Shown: piece after piece, positions 16,196 through 25,036 of the stretch
How positions within the stretch are numbered: the stretch's first letter is position 1
Layout: the number at the start of each line of letters is the position of its first letter
Source of the DNA: Pseudomonadota bacterium
Lineage (GTDB): Bacteria > Pseudomonadota > Alphaproteobacteria > Dongiales > Dongiaceae
Length of the DNA: 64,000 bases
NCBI GenBank assembly: GCA_016183985.1
Contig: JACPDN010000013.1
Coordinates: 124,001 to 188,000, forward strand
Direction: 5' to 3'
The notes under the pieces: model-generated
What the model saw: only the letters and a program-made list of their open reading frames with translations
The model's database searches: none
What the model was told of the DNA's origin: nothing
Program-made: the position numbers and the translations under genes

Positions 16196-17095
16196 TCAGG
16201 TGTATTGCCGTGGCAGGGTTGCCACGGCGCGTGATGCCGTGCGGATGCCGGCAGCGACAGCATCGCTGAAACTGCTGCCGGCTGATATCTCGGCGAGATA
16301 GGCGGCATCGAACACGTCACCGGCGCCGATGGTGTCGACCGGTGTCACCTTGGGTGCCGGCAGGTTGACACGCTGCCCCTGGTGCCGACCCACGGCGCCC
16401 GCGGGCCCGGATTTCACCACGATATAAGCATCAGCCGGCATCAAGGTCGCCAGGGTATCGATGGCGGCGGCAACGGTGGTCGTGCCGGTGAGAGCCGTCG
16501 CCTCGACCTCATTGAGCAGCAAATGGTCGCAGTGCCTGATCCAGCCGCGTGTCGTGGCGATGATCTGCGGCGTCCAGCCGGCAATGGGCCAGCCAGTATC
16601 GAGGGCCACGGCGATGCCGCGCGCCTTCAACCAGGCAAAGAGAGGTTGGTAGTCCGCCGTCAATGCGTCGGTGAGATATGAGCCGACGAGGAGGGCGATG
16701 CCGTCCTTGGCCGCGTCCACATCGATCATGCCCTTAACCTGATCCAGGGTCAGCACCGGCATGTGGCCGGGAATGGTGAAAAAAGTGCGCTCGCCATCGG
16801 GATGCGTCACGCCGACCGAGAAGGTCGTCGGCGTCTTGGCGATCGGCCATTTGTCAGCATGGGCGGGAAAGGTCTCGCGCAGCCAGTGGCCGAAATGATC
16901 GTCGCCGGTATTGGCGGCAATCTGATAGGGCACCTTTAATGCGTTCCATGTCAGGGCGACGTTGCCGGCCGCGCCGCCGACGCGCACCTCGCCGTGGTCG
17001 ACCAGCGCCTCCGTTCCCGGCTGCGGCCATGGCTGATAGGGGCCGACGATGATGTCGACATTGACGTTGCCGATGACGATGAGCGGACGGCGCAC
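16196..17095 (-). CDS. PfkB-family sugar kinase
   Basis: A 299-aa ribokinase-like kinase with a GTG start preceded by GAGGAA. The N-terminal GG motif reads VRVGGAAGNVAL and the C-terminal signature DTIGAGD (254-260) carries the catalytic Asp260. It is coupled to the SIS gene (3-nt gap). Together with the binding protein, permeases and SIS protein it matches the gene content of Bacillus frlBONMD, where FrlD is a PfkB kinase that phosphorylates fructosamines at carbon 6. The substrate here is therefore a guess: a fructosamine, or another ketose or amino sugar. Confidence 0.88.
   Translation of the reverse strand: MRRPLIVIGNVNVDIIVGPYQPWPQPGTEALVDHGEVRVGGAAGNVALTWNALKVPYQIAANTGDDHFGHWLRETFPAHADKWPIAKTPTTFSVGVTHPDGERTFFTIPGHMPVLTLDQVKGMIDVDAAKDGIALLVGSYLTDALTADYQPLFAWLKARGIAVALDTGWPIAGWTPQIIATTRGWIRHCDHLLLNEVEATALTGTTTVAAAIDTLATLMPADAYIVVKSGPAGAVGRHQGQRVNLPAPKVTPVDTIGAGDVFDAAYLAEISAGSSFSDAVAAGIRTASRAVATLPRQYT
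16207..16228. terminator. Hairpin at the convergent dhaK/kinase junction
   Basis: GCCGTGGCA and TGCCACGGC form a 9-bp stem around GGGT inside the last codons of the PfkB gene. The two convergent genes are only 3 bp apart, and this is the only obvious hairpin that could end dhaK transcription. No T-run follows in either direction. Confidence 0.4.
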
Positions 17096-17098
17096 GGC

Positions 17099-18112
17099 CT
17101 ATTCCTCGCGCGTGATCTTGCCGCTGCGGACGGGCGTGCCGACATTTGGCACGCGGGAGTCGGCAAGCTCGATCACCAGTTTCTGCGCCGGTGGCAGCAA
17201 GGCGAGGGCTGCGGCAACGCCGGCTGCCTTGCGGACCGGCAGATGGATGGTGCCGGGGACAGCCCTGCCGCCGCTGGCGTCCAACACTACCGTTGGCGAA
17301 CCGGCGGCGACACAGAGCTTGGCAAGGCCGTCGACGAGATCGGCGGTCGCTTCATCGCCCTTGGAGAGGATCACGCCAACCGAAGCGCCGAGGATTTCCA
17401 GCGGGCCGTGGCGGAACTGGCCACCTTCCAGCGCCTGCGCCGGCAGCCGGCCGAGCTCCATTGCGCCGAGGGCCGCTGCTTCGGCGAGGCCGCGCATCTC
17501 GCGGCCGGAAAAGACCAGGGCGCTGACGCCTTTGAGGGCCGCGAGGGCCGGTGCGAGGTCAGGCATTTCGGGCTGGTCGAGCGCAGCAAGGGCCGATGCC
17601 GGGTTGTCGCCGAGTTCGGCGAGAACGCGCTGATGCAAGGCTAGGCTGATGAGGAGGCTGCGGGTGGCGGCAAAGGCGCGCTCCGTCCCGCCCGCGCCAA
17701 TGAGCGACGGGCAGCTCTTTGCCAGGGACGAACCGCCTTCGAGGGTCAGGCCGAACACGCTGTTGTGCTGGCCGAGGGCTTCGAACAGGCGGATGACCTC
17801 GACCGACTCACCGGATTGCGAGGTGACGATGACGACGCTGCGTGAGAGATCGAGCGGCGCATAGAGCTGTTCCGACAGCGGCAGGGAAATCGCCTGGATG
17901 CCGAGCGCGCGATAGGTCGGCTCGACCATGCGGTTGACGGCATGCGAGGCACCCATGCCGAGGAGCACCAGGGAAGGATTGCTGCGCAGCGCGGCGGCAA
18001 TCTTGGCTGCGACCGCGCCATTGCCGTCATAGGATCGGCGCGCATCGTCATGCTGCCGGGCCATTTCGGCCTGGAGGGCGAGAAGGCCCGGGCCCGGATT
18101 GGGATCGGTCAT
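17099..18112 (-). CDS. SIS-domain sugar isomerase/deglycase, FrlB/GlmS-C-terminal-like
   Basis: A 337-aa protein made of two SIS domains. SQSGES (98-103) is the phosphosugar-binding loop, as in GlmS. Glu219 and His235 (in the region ending QFRHGPLE) sit where GlmS-type isomerases and FrlB carry their catalytic Glu and His. Length and architecture match FrlB, the fructosamine-6-phosphate deglycase (about 330-340 aa). AAAGGA overlapping the permease stop provides the ribosome site. A general ketose/aldose phosphate isomerase or AgaS-like deaminase is the alternative. Confidence 0.85.
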   Translation of the reverse strand: MTDPNPGPGLLALQAEMARQHDDARRSYDGNGAVAAKIAAALRSNPSLVLLGMGASHAVNRMVEPTYRALGIQAISLPLSEQLYAPLDLSRSVVIVTSQSGESVEVIRLFEALGQHNSVFGLTLEGGSSLAKSCPSLIGAGGTERAFAATRSLLISLALHQRVLAELGDNPASALAALDQPEMPDLAPALAALKGVSALVFSGREMRGLAEAAALGAMELGRLPAQALEGGQFRHGPLEILGASVGVILSKGDEATADLVDGLAKLCVAAGSPTVVLDASGGRAVPGTIHLPVRKAAGVAAALALLPPAQKLVIELADSRVPNVGTPVRSGKITREE

Positions 18113-18116
18113 CAAA

Positions 18117-18962
18117 TCATCCTTTCACGCCGCCGGCGGTAAGGCCGGAGACAAGTGATTTCTGCAAGAAGAAGCCAATCAGCACGGGCGGCAGCGAGGC
18201 CATGACACCGGCCGTGGCGATGAGGCCGTAATCGGCGACGCGGCCACCGGCGAGGTCGGCAATGAAGACGGGCAGGGTCTTGGAATCCTTCGCCGTGAAC
18301 AGCAACGCATAGAAGAATTCGTCCCATGCGAGGAGGAAGGCGAAGAGCCCGGCCGTCGTGAGGGCCGGCCTTGCCAGCGGTAGTGTGATGCGGCGCAGGA
18401 TCTGGTCGAGACGCGCGCCGTCGATCATGGCCGCCTGTTCGATCTCGGCCGGGACATGGTCGAAATTGCTCTTGAGCAGCCAGGTGGTGAAGGGCGCCAA
18501 GATGCTGAGATAGACGATGGCGAGGCTGAAGACAGAATTGAGTGCACCCATGGCACTGAGCGCGAAATACATCGGCACCACCAGCGCCACCGGCGGCAGC
18601 ATGTAGGTAGCGACCACGACATAGAGCGAAAAATTGAGCCGCCCATGGGCGCGCGAGACGGACCAGGCCGCGGGAATGGCAACGGCGAGGCCGCCCAGAG
18701 ACGCGATCGTGGCGACGGCGAGGCTGTTCTTCAGGGCGATGAGGAACGCGATGCCGACGCCGTTCTCCGCCAGCGAGACGATTTGGGCATAGCGATGCAG
18801 GTCGAGCGTCTGCGGCAGCCAGCGCAAGGGCAGGGTGGTGAGGTCGTTGGTATCGCTGATGCTCATGATGAGCAGCCAGACCAGCGGCGCCAGCACGAAG
18901 ACGCCGAGTATCACGGCGCTCACATAGATGAAGATGCTGAAGGGCAGGCTGCGACGTTCCAT
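18117..18962 (-). CDS. Sugar ABC transporter permease (MalG type)
   Basis: A 281-aa CUT1 permease with six hydrophobic spans and the EAA loop EQAAMIDGARLDQIL followed by ITLPLARPAL. It is the second permease of the minus-strand operon, 3 nt after the first permease and 4 nt before the SIS gene. No ATPase gene lies in the operon, so its EAA loop must dock an ATPase encoded elsewhere. Confidence 0.9.
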   Translation of the reverse strand: MERRSLPFSIFIYVSAVILGVFVLAPLVWLLIMSISDTNDLTTLPLRWLPQTLDLHRYAQIVSLAENGVGIAFLIALKNSLAVATIASLGGLAVAIPAAWSVSRAHGRLNFSLYVVVATYMLPPVALVVPMYFALSAMGALNSVFSLAIVYLSILAPFTTWLLKSNFDHVPAEIEQAAMIDGARLDQILRRITLPLARPALTTAGLFAFLLAWDEFFYALLFTAKDSKTLPVFIADLAGGRVADYGLIATAGVMASLPPVLIGFFLQKSLVSGLTAGGVKG

Positions 18963-18965
18963 GGT

Positions 18966-19850
18966 TTAGCGGAACTCCCCTTGGCGGCGCAGCAGGCCGA
19001 CATAGCCGGCGATGAGCAGCGAACTGACCAGCACCATGACCAAAGCTACCGAGGCGCCGATGCCGGCTTTCTGGAACGAGAAAGCTTGTTCATAGACCAG
19101 CATGCTGACCGTCTTGGTGCTGTTGGCGGGGCCGCCGCGGGTCATGACCCAGATAATGTCGAAGACCTTGAAGGCCTCGATCGTGCGCAACACGATGGCG
19201 ACGGTGAGCGGGCCGATGAGATAGGGCAGAACCACGGCACGGAAACGCGACCAGGGGCCGGCACCATCGATCACGGCGGCCGAATGCAATTCGCGCGGCA
19301 CCGATTGCAGGGCGGCAAGGGCGATGAGCGTCACCAGGGAGAAGTTCTTCCAGACATCGGCAAGGCATACCGCCAGCAGGGCCGAGCCCGGTTCACCCAG
19401 CCAGGAGCGATAGGAATCGATCATACCTGTCTGTGTGAGGAGTGCATTGAAGGCGCCGAAATCGGGATTGTAGATGAGGCGCCACATCGTCGCGTTGACG
19501 ACGGTAGGCAAGGCCCAGGGCAGGATGAGGAGCGCGCGCAGCAGATTGCGGCCGATGAATTTCTGATCGAGCAGCAAAGCGGCACCCAGGCCGATGGCGA
19601 ATTCCGCTGTCACGGAGATGAGGACGAAGCGGATCGTGGTCCAGACCACGCTCCAGAACATGCCGCTCCCAAGGACGCGGGCGAAATTGTCGGCGCCCAC
19701 CCAATTGACGTCGCCGCCGATCAGCTTGGCATCGGTGAAGCTCACGCCAACGGTCTTGGCGAGAGGCCAACCGATGATGAAGGTCATGACGGCGAGGAGG
19801 GGCGCCAGCAGCAGCCAACTCCGCAGCATCATCCATCTTCCGCTCATCAT
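18966..19850 (-). CDS. Sugar ABC transporter permease (MalF type)
   Basis: A 294-aa permease with about six membrane segments beginning SWLLLAPLLAVMTFII. The EAA region is present as SAAVIDGAGPWSRFRAV. Two adjacent ATGs (19850, 19847) are possible starts. It follows the binding-protein gene after an 87-bp gap that contains a strong hairpin. Confidence 0.9.
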   Translation of the reverse strand: MMSGRWMMLRSWLLLAPLLAVMTFIIGWPLAKTVGVSFTDAKLIGGDVNWVGADNFARVLGSGMFWSVVWTTIRFVLISVTAEFAIGLGAALLLDQKFIGRNLLRALLILPWALPTVVNATMWRLIYNPDFGAFNALLTQTGMIDSYRSWLGEPGSALLAVCLADVWKNFSLVTLIALAALQSVPRELHSAAVIDGAGPWSRFRAVVLPYLIGPLTVAIVLRTIEAFKVFDIIWVMTRGGPANSTKTVSMLVYEQAFSFQKAGIGASVALVMVLVSSLLIAGYVGLLRRQGEFR

Positions 19851-19877
19851 CGGGCTTTTTGTTCCTGGGAGGAGATT

Positions 19878-19913
19878 AAGAAAAGGGCGGCCGGATGTCG
19901 GGTCCGGCCGCCC
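19878..19913 (-). terminator. Intercistronic hairpin with U-tract after the binding-protein gene
   Basis: GGGCGGCCGGA (19885-19895) and TCCGGCCGCCC (19903-19913) form a perfect 11-bp stem with a 7-nt loop. On the minus strand it is followed by TTTTCTTAA, so it resembles a leaky rho-independent terminator between binding protein and permease. It would lower permease relative to binding-protein expression, as proposed for the hairpin at 7480. Confidence 0.8.
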
Positions 19914-19937
19914 ATTATATCAGAAACGGCTTGAGGC

Positions 19938-21206
19938 TTAGAGGCCGCCACCGGCGCTGTCGGCCGCGGTCTTCAGCGCGTCTTCAGGCGAGGCCTGCTT
20001 CAACAGCGCAGCATGGATCGCCTGCTGCAGCTGGGTCGACATCTGCTGATAGGTCGGCGTGGTCGGGCGCGGGAACATCAGGCCGAGCGAGGTCTTCGCC
20101 GCGGCAACCAAGGCTTCCTGGCCACCGGTCACAGCCGGCGAGCTGTAGGAATCCGCCCAGATCGGCAGGCTGAGCTTGGCGAATTTTTCCTGCTCCGCCT
20201 TCGAGGTCATGAAGGCGATGTAGTTCCAGGCTTCGTCCGGATGCTTGCTGGTCGAGGTGATGCCGAGACCCATGGAGCCATTGACGGCCGAGGCCTCGCT
20301 CTTGCCTTCGACACCCGGTGCCGGGACGACACCGACCTTGCCGACGATCTTCGATTCCTTGGGATCGCCATTGGCCATGTTGTACATATAGGTCCAGTTG
20401 AGGGCGAAGGCCGCCTCGCCGCTGGAGAACACGCGGCGCACGTCTTCCTCGAGATATTCCTTCGAGTTCGGATTGCTGAGCCCGGCCTCGAGCGAGTCCG
20501 CCATGTACTTTAGCGCGTCGACACCGCCGCCGTTCTGAAAGGCCGGCTTGCCATCGGCATCGAGGAACGACCCGCCATAGGCTGCAACCAGCGTGGTGTA
20601 ATCGCAGATGGCGGCTTCAGCCTGCGCCCAGCTCCAAACGATCGGGTATTCGGCGAGCTTCTTTTCCTTGACGATCTTCGCCTGGTCGAGCAGCTCGGCC
20701 CAGGTCTTGGGCGGCGTCTTGATGCCGGCCTTCTCGAGGATTTCCGTGTTGTAGAAAAGATACTTGGTGTCGAGAATCCAGGGCAGGCCATAGCGCTTGT
20801 TCTGGTATTCGACCGTGGTCCAAGCGCCGGGCAGGACGCCATCCTTCATCTCTTGCGTCACCTTGTCGGTGACATCGAGCAGCACCTTGTTCTCGGCGAA
20901 TTCTGCCGGCCAGATGACGTCGAAGAGCACGACGTCGTAGCCGCCGCCGGCACCTTGCGCCAACGTCGTCTTGTCGTGCAGGCCTTCATAGGGGACGAAT
21001 TCGAGATTGATTTTGACGCCCGGATTGGCTGCTTCGAAATCGGCCGTCATGGCGCGGACATTGTCCTCGCTATAGGCGGCCTGCGCCATGAACAGGGCGT
21101 TCAAGGTCGTGTCGGCGAGGGCGCCGAAGCCAAGTGACTGTGCGCCGACGAGAACCGCGCCGCCGACGATCGCCTGCATGAGGCGTGAGCGATAAGTGGT
21201 GAACAT
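19938..21206 (-). CDS. Sugar ABC transporter, periplasmic substrate-binding protein
   Basis: A 422-aa family-1 solute-binding protein. Residues 1-31 are a Sec signal peptide ending GALA/D. GGGAGGT 5 nt or so before the ATG fixes the start; a longer frame upstream lacks signal-peptide character. Motifs such as FEAANPGVKINLEFVPYEG and FSSGEAAFALNWTYMYN are typical of CUT1 binding proteins. It opens the permease-permease-SIS-PfkB operon, equivalent to frlO in Bacillus. The ligand is not determined. Confidence 0.9.
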   Translation of the reverse strand: MFTTYRSRLMQAIVGGAVLVGAQSLGFGALADTTLNALFMAQAAYSEDNVRAMTADFEAANPGVKINLEFVPYEGLHDKTTLAQGAGGGYDVVLFDVIWPAEFAENKVLLDVTDKVTQEMKDGVLPGAWTTVEYQNKRYGLPWILDTKYLFYNTEILEKAGIKTPPKTWAELLDQAKIVKEKKLAEYPIVWSWAQAEAAICDYTTLVAAYGGSFLDADGKPAFQNGGGVDALKYMADSLEAGLSNPNSKEYLEEDVRRVFSSGEAAFALNWTYMYNMANGDPKESKIVGKVGVVPAPGVEGKSEASAVNGSMGLGITSTSKHPDEAWNYIAFMTSKAEQEKFAKLSLPIWADSYSSPAVTGGQEALVAAAKTSLGLMFPRPTTPTYQQMSTQLQQAIHAALLKQASPEDALKTAADSAGGGL

Positions 21207-21350
21207 CAAAACCTCCCTAAGATGCCTGCCCGATTGGCAGCAACGTTCCACGCTCCCGAGGGTGACGTGCTGAAAACCGGACTTGGCTTTCTGCTGTCCG
21301 CCGCGCCGTGCTGTTTGTTCACTTGCGCGCCGGACCGTCACCGGTGATAA

Positions 21351-21371
21351 TAAATCAATTTGGTTGACTTA
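21351..21371. promoter_or_regulatory. Probable ROK-regulator operator
   Basis: TAAATCAA-TTTGG-TTGACTTA is a 21-bp palindrome with 7 of 8 arm positions matching. It lies in the AT-rich gap between the divergent binding-protein and ROK regulator genes and includes a TTGACT that could be a -35 element for the regulator gene. Its position suits control of both genes by the ROK protein. Confidence 0.5.
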
Positions 21372-21402
21372 ATAAGTTTCGAGCAAAATTTCGACCCTGT
21401 CA

Positions 21403-22653
21403 ATGGAGTTCCCGGCGGTGCAAATGAAGCGCGCCATCCTGGCCACGGCGGGCACCAATCTGGGTGGTGCCAGCGCCCATAACCGGCGGGTCGTGTTCGA
21501 CGCGTTGCGCCTCAATGGCGCTCTGTCGCGGGCCGATATTGCCCGTGCGACGCAGCTGACGCCGCAGACGGTCAGCAATATCATCGATCAGTTCGTCCAT
21601 GACGGGCTGGTGGCGGCCGATCAGCCTTTACGTGGCGCCCGCGGCCAGCCAGCAACGCCGTACCGCATCGAGCCTGGTGGTGCCTGGTCGATCGGCATCG
21701 AGATCGACCGGCATCGCGTGCTGGGTGTCGGCGTCGATCTGGCTGGAACGACGCTGAGCCGCCGCCATTGCCGCCTGCCGGCCGGTGGGCCGAAGCGGGG
21801 ATTGGATGTGGTACTGCAGGTGATCGCCGACATCCGCCGCGACCTAAAGGAGTCAGTTCCGCGCGGGAAGGGGGCGCCGTTGCTGGGCCTTGGCATCGCC
21901 ATGCCGGGACCGTTCGGGCTGAATGATGATGTCGCACCGGACGATCCGTTGCTCGACCCCTGGGTCATGCGCGAATGGCACAGCTTCCCCTTGATGGAGA
22001 GTCTCACCGACGCCACGGGGCTGGAGGCGCGGCTGCAGAACGACGCCAGCGCCGCGGCAATCGCCGAGAAGATGTATGGGGTGGCCCGCAGCCTCGACAA
22101 TTTCGTCTATCTGTTCTTAGGCTATGGCTTGGGCGCCGGCATTGTCATCCAGGGCGAAATCTATGCCGGCATGGGCGGCAATGCGGGTGAGATCGGCCAG
22201 CTGCCGGCGATGTCCGGCGGGCCGGACGCGCCGCAGCGATCGCTGGAGGAGTTCGTCTCGATCCTGTCGCTGTGCCGCGCGGCCGGGCTGGATCCGGCCA
22301 GCCCCGACCTCTTTGAGGAAATGCATGCGCTGACGGAAAAGGGCGACAAGCGGCTTTGGGCCTGGGCGGCACAGGCGGGTCGGCATTTGCGCCAGGCGGT
22401 GCAGATCGTCGAGGCCCTGTTCGATCCGCAGACAGTCGTCCTGGGCGGGCAGGTGCCGAAGAAATTGCTGGCGGAAATCGCGCGGCATATTGAGCCGTTG
22501 CTGCCGTCGGTTTCGGCGCGGCCGCAGCGCCAGCGACCGCGGCTCGCCCTCGGCACGGCCGATCTCTGGGCCGTGGCCGAGGGGGCTGCGATGGAACCGA
22601 TCGCCCGGACCTTCGATCCGCAGTTCCGGGCGATCTTCAAGACGGTCGAGTGA
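21403..22653 (+). CDS. ROK-family transcriptional regulator (NagC/XylR type)
   Basis: A 416-aa repressor-type ROK protein. A winged helix-turn-helix lies at about residues 30-75 (GALSRADIARATQLTPQTVS, then the wing), followed by the ROK sugar-kinase-like domain with GLGIAMPGPFG and GYGLGAGIVI. The usual ROK zinc-binding cysteine cluster is not evident. ATG 21403 or 21424 may be the start. It diverges from the ATPase-less sugar operon and is its probable regulator, responding to the transported sugar or its phosphate. Confidence 0.92.
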   Translation: MEFPAVQMKRAILATAGTNLGGASAHNRRVVFDALRLNGALSRADIARATQLTPQTVSNIIDQFVHDGLVAADQPLRGARGQPATPYRIEPGGAWSIGIEIDRHRVLGVGVDLAGTTLSRRHCRLPAGGPKRGLDVVLQVIADIRRDLKESVPRGKGAPLLGLGIAMPGPFGLNDDVAPDDPLLDPWVMREWHSFPLMESLTDATGLEARLQNDASAAAIAEKMYGVARSLDNFVYLFLGYGLGAGIVIQGEIYAGMGGNAGEIGQLPAMSGGPDAPQRSLEEFVSILSLCRAAGLDPASPDLFEEMHALTEKGDKRLWAWAAQAGRHLRQAVQIVEALFDPQTVVLGGQVPKKLLAEIARHIEPLLPSVSARPQRQRPRLALGTADLWAVAEGAAMEPIARTFDPQFRAIFKTVE

Positions 22654-22657
22654 GCGC

Positions 22658-23773
22658 CTACTGCTTCAGCGCCTTAATCTCTTCCCACAGCTTGATGTAT
22701 TTCTGGTTCCGTGCCGTCTCGACCGGCTCGAACAGGATGCCGTCGGCGAGATAGGCGATCGGATCGCTGATACCCAGCGCCTTGACCTTTGCTGGGTCGG
22801 CGATTTCGAACGCCTTCCGGTTGGCATGACCATAGCCGTATTCGTTGATGAGATACTTGCCGGTCTCGGGCGACAGCCAAGCATCGAGGAAGTCGTAAGC
22901 GGCGGCTTCATCGGCCTTGCCGGTGTTGAGCAAGGTGAGGCCGCAGAGCCAGGTGAAGCGGCCCTCCTTCGGGTTGGCATAGGCCATCGGAATGCCTTGC
23001 TCGCTCAGCGTCTTCACGGTTTCGTTCCAGGCATAGGCGGCAACGATTTCGCCCGAGGCCAGGGCTTGGCTGATCTCGGTCTGGTCGGTCCACAGGAAGC
23101 GGCTGTTCTTGACCATCTTCTCGGCGAGCGGCCGGGTCGCCGCCAGCTCTTCGTCGGTCATTTCGAAGATCTTCTTGCGCGAATAGCCGAGGAGCAGGCC
23201 GGCGATTTCGAGCGCCGATTCGGTATCCGACATCGACAGCTTCCCGGCATAACGATCGTCCGTGAAGATGCTCCAGGATTCGTTCTTTGCGAAATCTGGC
23301 TCCACCAGATCGGTACGATAGGCGATGCTGGAAATACCCCAATCGGCCGGCGCCATGTAGACTTCGCCGTTCACCATGACACCGCCGGTCTTCAGCGGAT
23401 CGAACACGTCGTTCCAGTTGCTGAGGCGTGCCGTATCGATCGGCTTGGCCATCTTGGCTTCGACGAAGGGGAGGAGCGAGTAAGTGCAGGGATGCACGGC
23501 ATCGGCATTGAAGCCGCCGCGCACTTTCTGCAGCGCCTCATCCTCATTGGCGAAGATCGAAAAGGCCGGCGGCGCGCCGTATTTCGTGACATAGGAACTA
23601 AATAGGTCCGGAATGTCGTAGCCGCTCCATTCCATGACAACAAGCTGCTCGGCAGCGCGTGCTCGGTTCGGCATCATCATCATGCCGACTCCGAACGCTG
23701 CGGCCGAGCGCATGATATCGCGGCGAGAGACACGGCCCTGCGCCATACGGTCGATGAATTTTACGCGGTTCAT
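22658..23773 (-). CDS. Spermidine/putrescine-type ABC transporter substrate-binding protein (Tat signal)
   Basis: A 371-aa PotD/PotF-like periplasmic binding protein. The N-terminus has a twin-arginine motif, VSRRDIMRS (Arg17-Arg18), then a hydrophobic stretch and cleavage near ARA/A around residue 40, so export is probably by Tat. The start is placed at MNRVKF, with AGGGGG upstream. It is transcribed away from its permease and ATPase genes and ends 4 bp from the convergent ROK gene. Polyamines are the family's usual ligands, but amino-acid-like or other cationic ligands also occur. Confidence 0.87.
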   Translation of the reverse strand: MNRVKFIDRMAQGRVSRRDIMRSAAAFGVGMMMMPNRARAAEQLVVMEWSGYDIPDLFSSYVTKYGAPPAFSIFANEDEALQKVRGGFNADAVHPCTYSLLPFVEAKMAKPIDTARLSNWNDVFDPLKTGGVMVNGEVYMAPADWGISSIAYRTDLVEPDFAKNESWSIFTDDRYAGKLSMSDTESALEIAGLLLGYSRKKIFEMTDEELAATRPLAEKMVKNSRFLWTDQTEISQALASGEIVAAYAWNETVKTLSEQGIPMAYANPKEGRFTWLCGLTLLNTGKADEAAAYDFLDAWLSPETGKYLINEYGYGHANRKAFEIADPAKVKALGISDPIAYLADGILFEPVETARNQKYIKLWEEIKALKQ

Positions 23774-24058
23774 TCGATCAAGCCCCCTGTCCATTTCGTT
23801 TGTTATGAGATCGTTGGATGGTCACTACTGAATGGTTCCGCGCGAATTTGACGACCAGCTGTATACGGCTGTCAACGCTCTTCGCACCGCAGGATTGATC
23901 ACAAGGAGCTTTATGCTGCGATGCATGAATGCAAATCGCACATTCATGAATTGTCGTGCGCTTGACAGTACGGTCATCGCCATTTGAAACTCACCCCAAG
24001 ACATGGCGCTTAAAGACTATGTCAACAGGGATGGTGGCGTGATCAGGATTTGCACGAA
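23774..24058. promoter_or_regulatory. Divergent promoter region of the polyamine-type ABC system
   Basis: A 285-bp gap between the divergent binding-protein and permease genes. It holds CATGAATG (23924-23931) and CATTCATG (23941-23948), a perfect 8-bp inverted repeat with a 9-nt spacer. Fourteen bp further is TTGACA (23962-23967), a consensus -35 for the permease operon, but no clear -10 stands at the right distance. Confidence 0.45.
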
Positions 24059-25033
24059 ATGAGTGATGCTGTGCGAAGCGGCATCGCGGCAGAAGTGACG
24101 CGCGGTAAAGGCACGATTCTTCAGCGTTATCCGTGGCTGCACGGTTACGCGCTGATGACGCCTACCCTGGTCGTCATGCTGGCCATGCTGATAACGCCTC
24201 TTGTCGCAATGGTGGTGCGCAGCTTCTGGACACAGAACGTGTTCGAAGTGGATACCACTTTAACCCTGCGCAACTACCTGCAGATCTTCGGGACGGGTGA
24301 GAAGACGACCTATTGGATGGGAATCCCGTTTCCCTTTACCAACCCCGTCTATGTCATCCTGTTGGTCAAATCGATTCTGATGTCGCTCGCCGTCACGGCC
24401 TTTGTCGTGCTGCTCGCCTATCCGATGGCGTATTTCATGGCCTTTCGCGTGCGGCGACACAAAATTCTGTGGCTCATCCTCATCACGGTGCCGATCTGGA
24501 CCAGCTATCTGCTGCGCGTCTTTGCCTGGAAGATCATGCTGGGCTTCAACGGCATCATCAATTCCGGCCTTATCAAGCTGGGGCTTATCGATAAGCCGCT
24601 GGAATTCCTGCTCTATAGCCCGACCGCCGTGATGCTGACTCTGGCGCATGCCTGGGTCGCCTTCGCCATCCTTCCCATCTATGTCAGCCTTGAGAAGGTC
24701 GACCGCTCGCTCCTCGAGGCCGCGACGGATCTTGGCGACAGGCCTTGGGAGCGCTTCTGGCACATCACCTTGCCGCTATCGGCGCCGGGCACCATCGCGA
24801 CCGCGTTGATGGTTTTCATTCCCACCGTGGGTGACTACGTGACACCGGCCCTGGTCGGCGGGTCGGGTGGCAGCATGATCGGCAACACCATCCAGATCCT
24901 GTTCGGCCGGCAGAATGACGCGCCTCTGGGATCGGCCGTTTCGATCGTCATGATGGCGATGGTCAGTGCCGTCGTCTGCTTGTTCCTGTGGGCGGTCGGT
25001 TATCGCAAGATCCGCGCGCGTGAGGCCATCTGA
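24059..25033 (+). CDS. Spermidine/putrescine-type ABC transporter permease (PotB type)
   Basis: A 324-aa inner-membrane permease with six spans; the first is YALMTPTLVVMLAMLITPLV. The EAA loop reads EAATDLGDRPWERFW followed by ITLPLSAPG, characteristic of the PotB branch. A TTG three codons upstream could also initiate, but the ATG is nearer the family's normal N-terminus. It lies 3 nt before the PotC-type gene. Confidence 0.9.
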   Translation: MSDAVRSGIAAEVTRGKGTILQRYPWLHGYALMTPTLVVMLAMLITPLVAMVVRSFWTQNVFEVDTTLTLRNYLQIFGTGEKTTYWMGIPFPFTNPVYVILLVKSILMSLAVTAFVVLLAYPMAYFMAFRVRRHKILWLILITVPIWTSYLLRVFAWKIMLGFNGIINSGLIKLGLIDKPLEFLLYSPTAVMLTLAHAWVAFAILPIYVSLEKVDRSLLEAATDLGDRPWERFWHITLPLSAPGTIATALMVFIPTVGDYVTPALVGGSGGSMIGNTIQILFGRQNDAPLGSAVSIVMMAMVSAVVCLFLWAVGYRKIRAREAI

Positions 25034-25036
25034 ACC

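Noticed and set aside
18456-19934. 492-codon plus-strand open frame opposite the two minus-strand permeases
   Set aside because: It is the high-GC antisense shadow of permease genes whose hydrophobic spans, EAA motifs and operon spacing are clear; its translation is charged and repetitive with no family motif.
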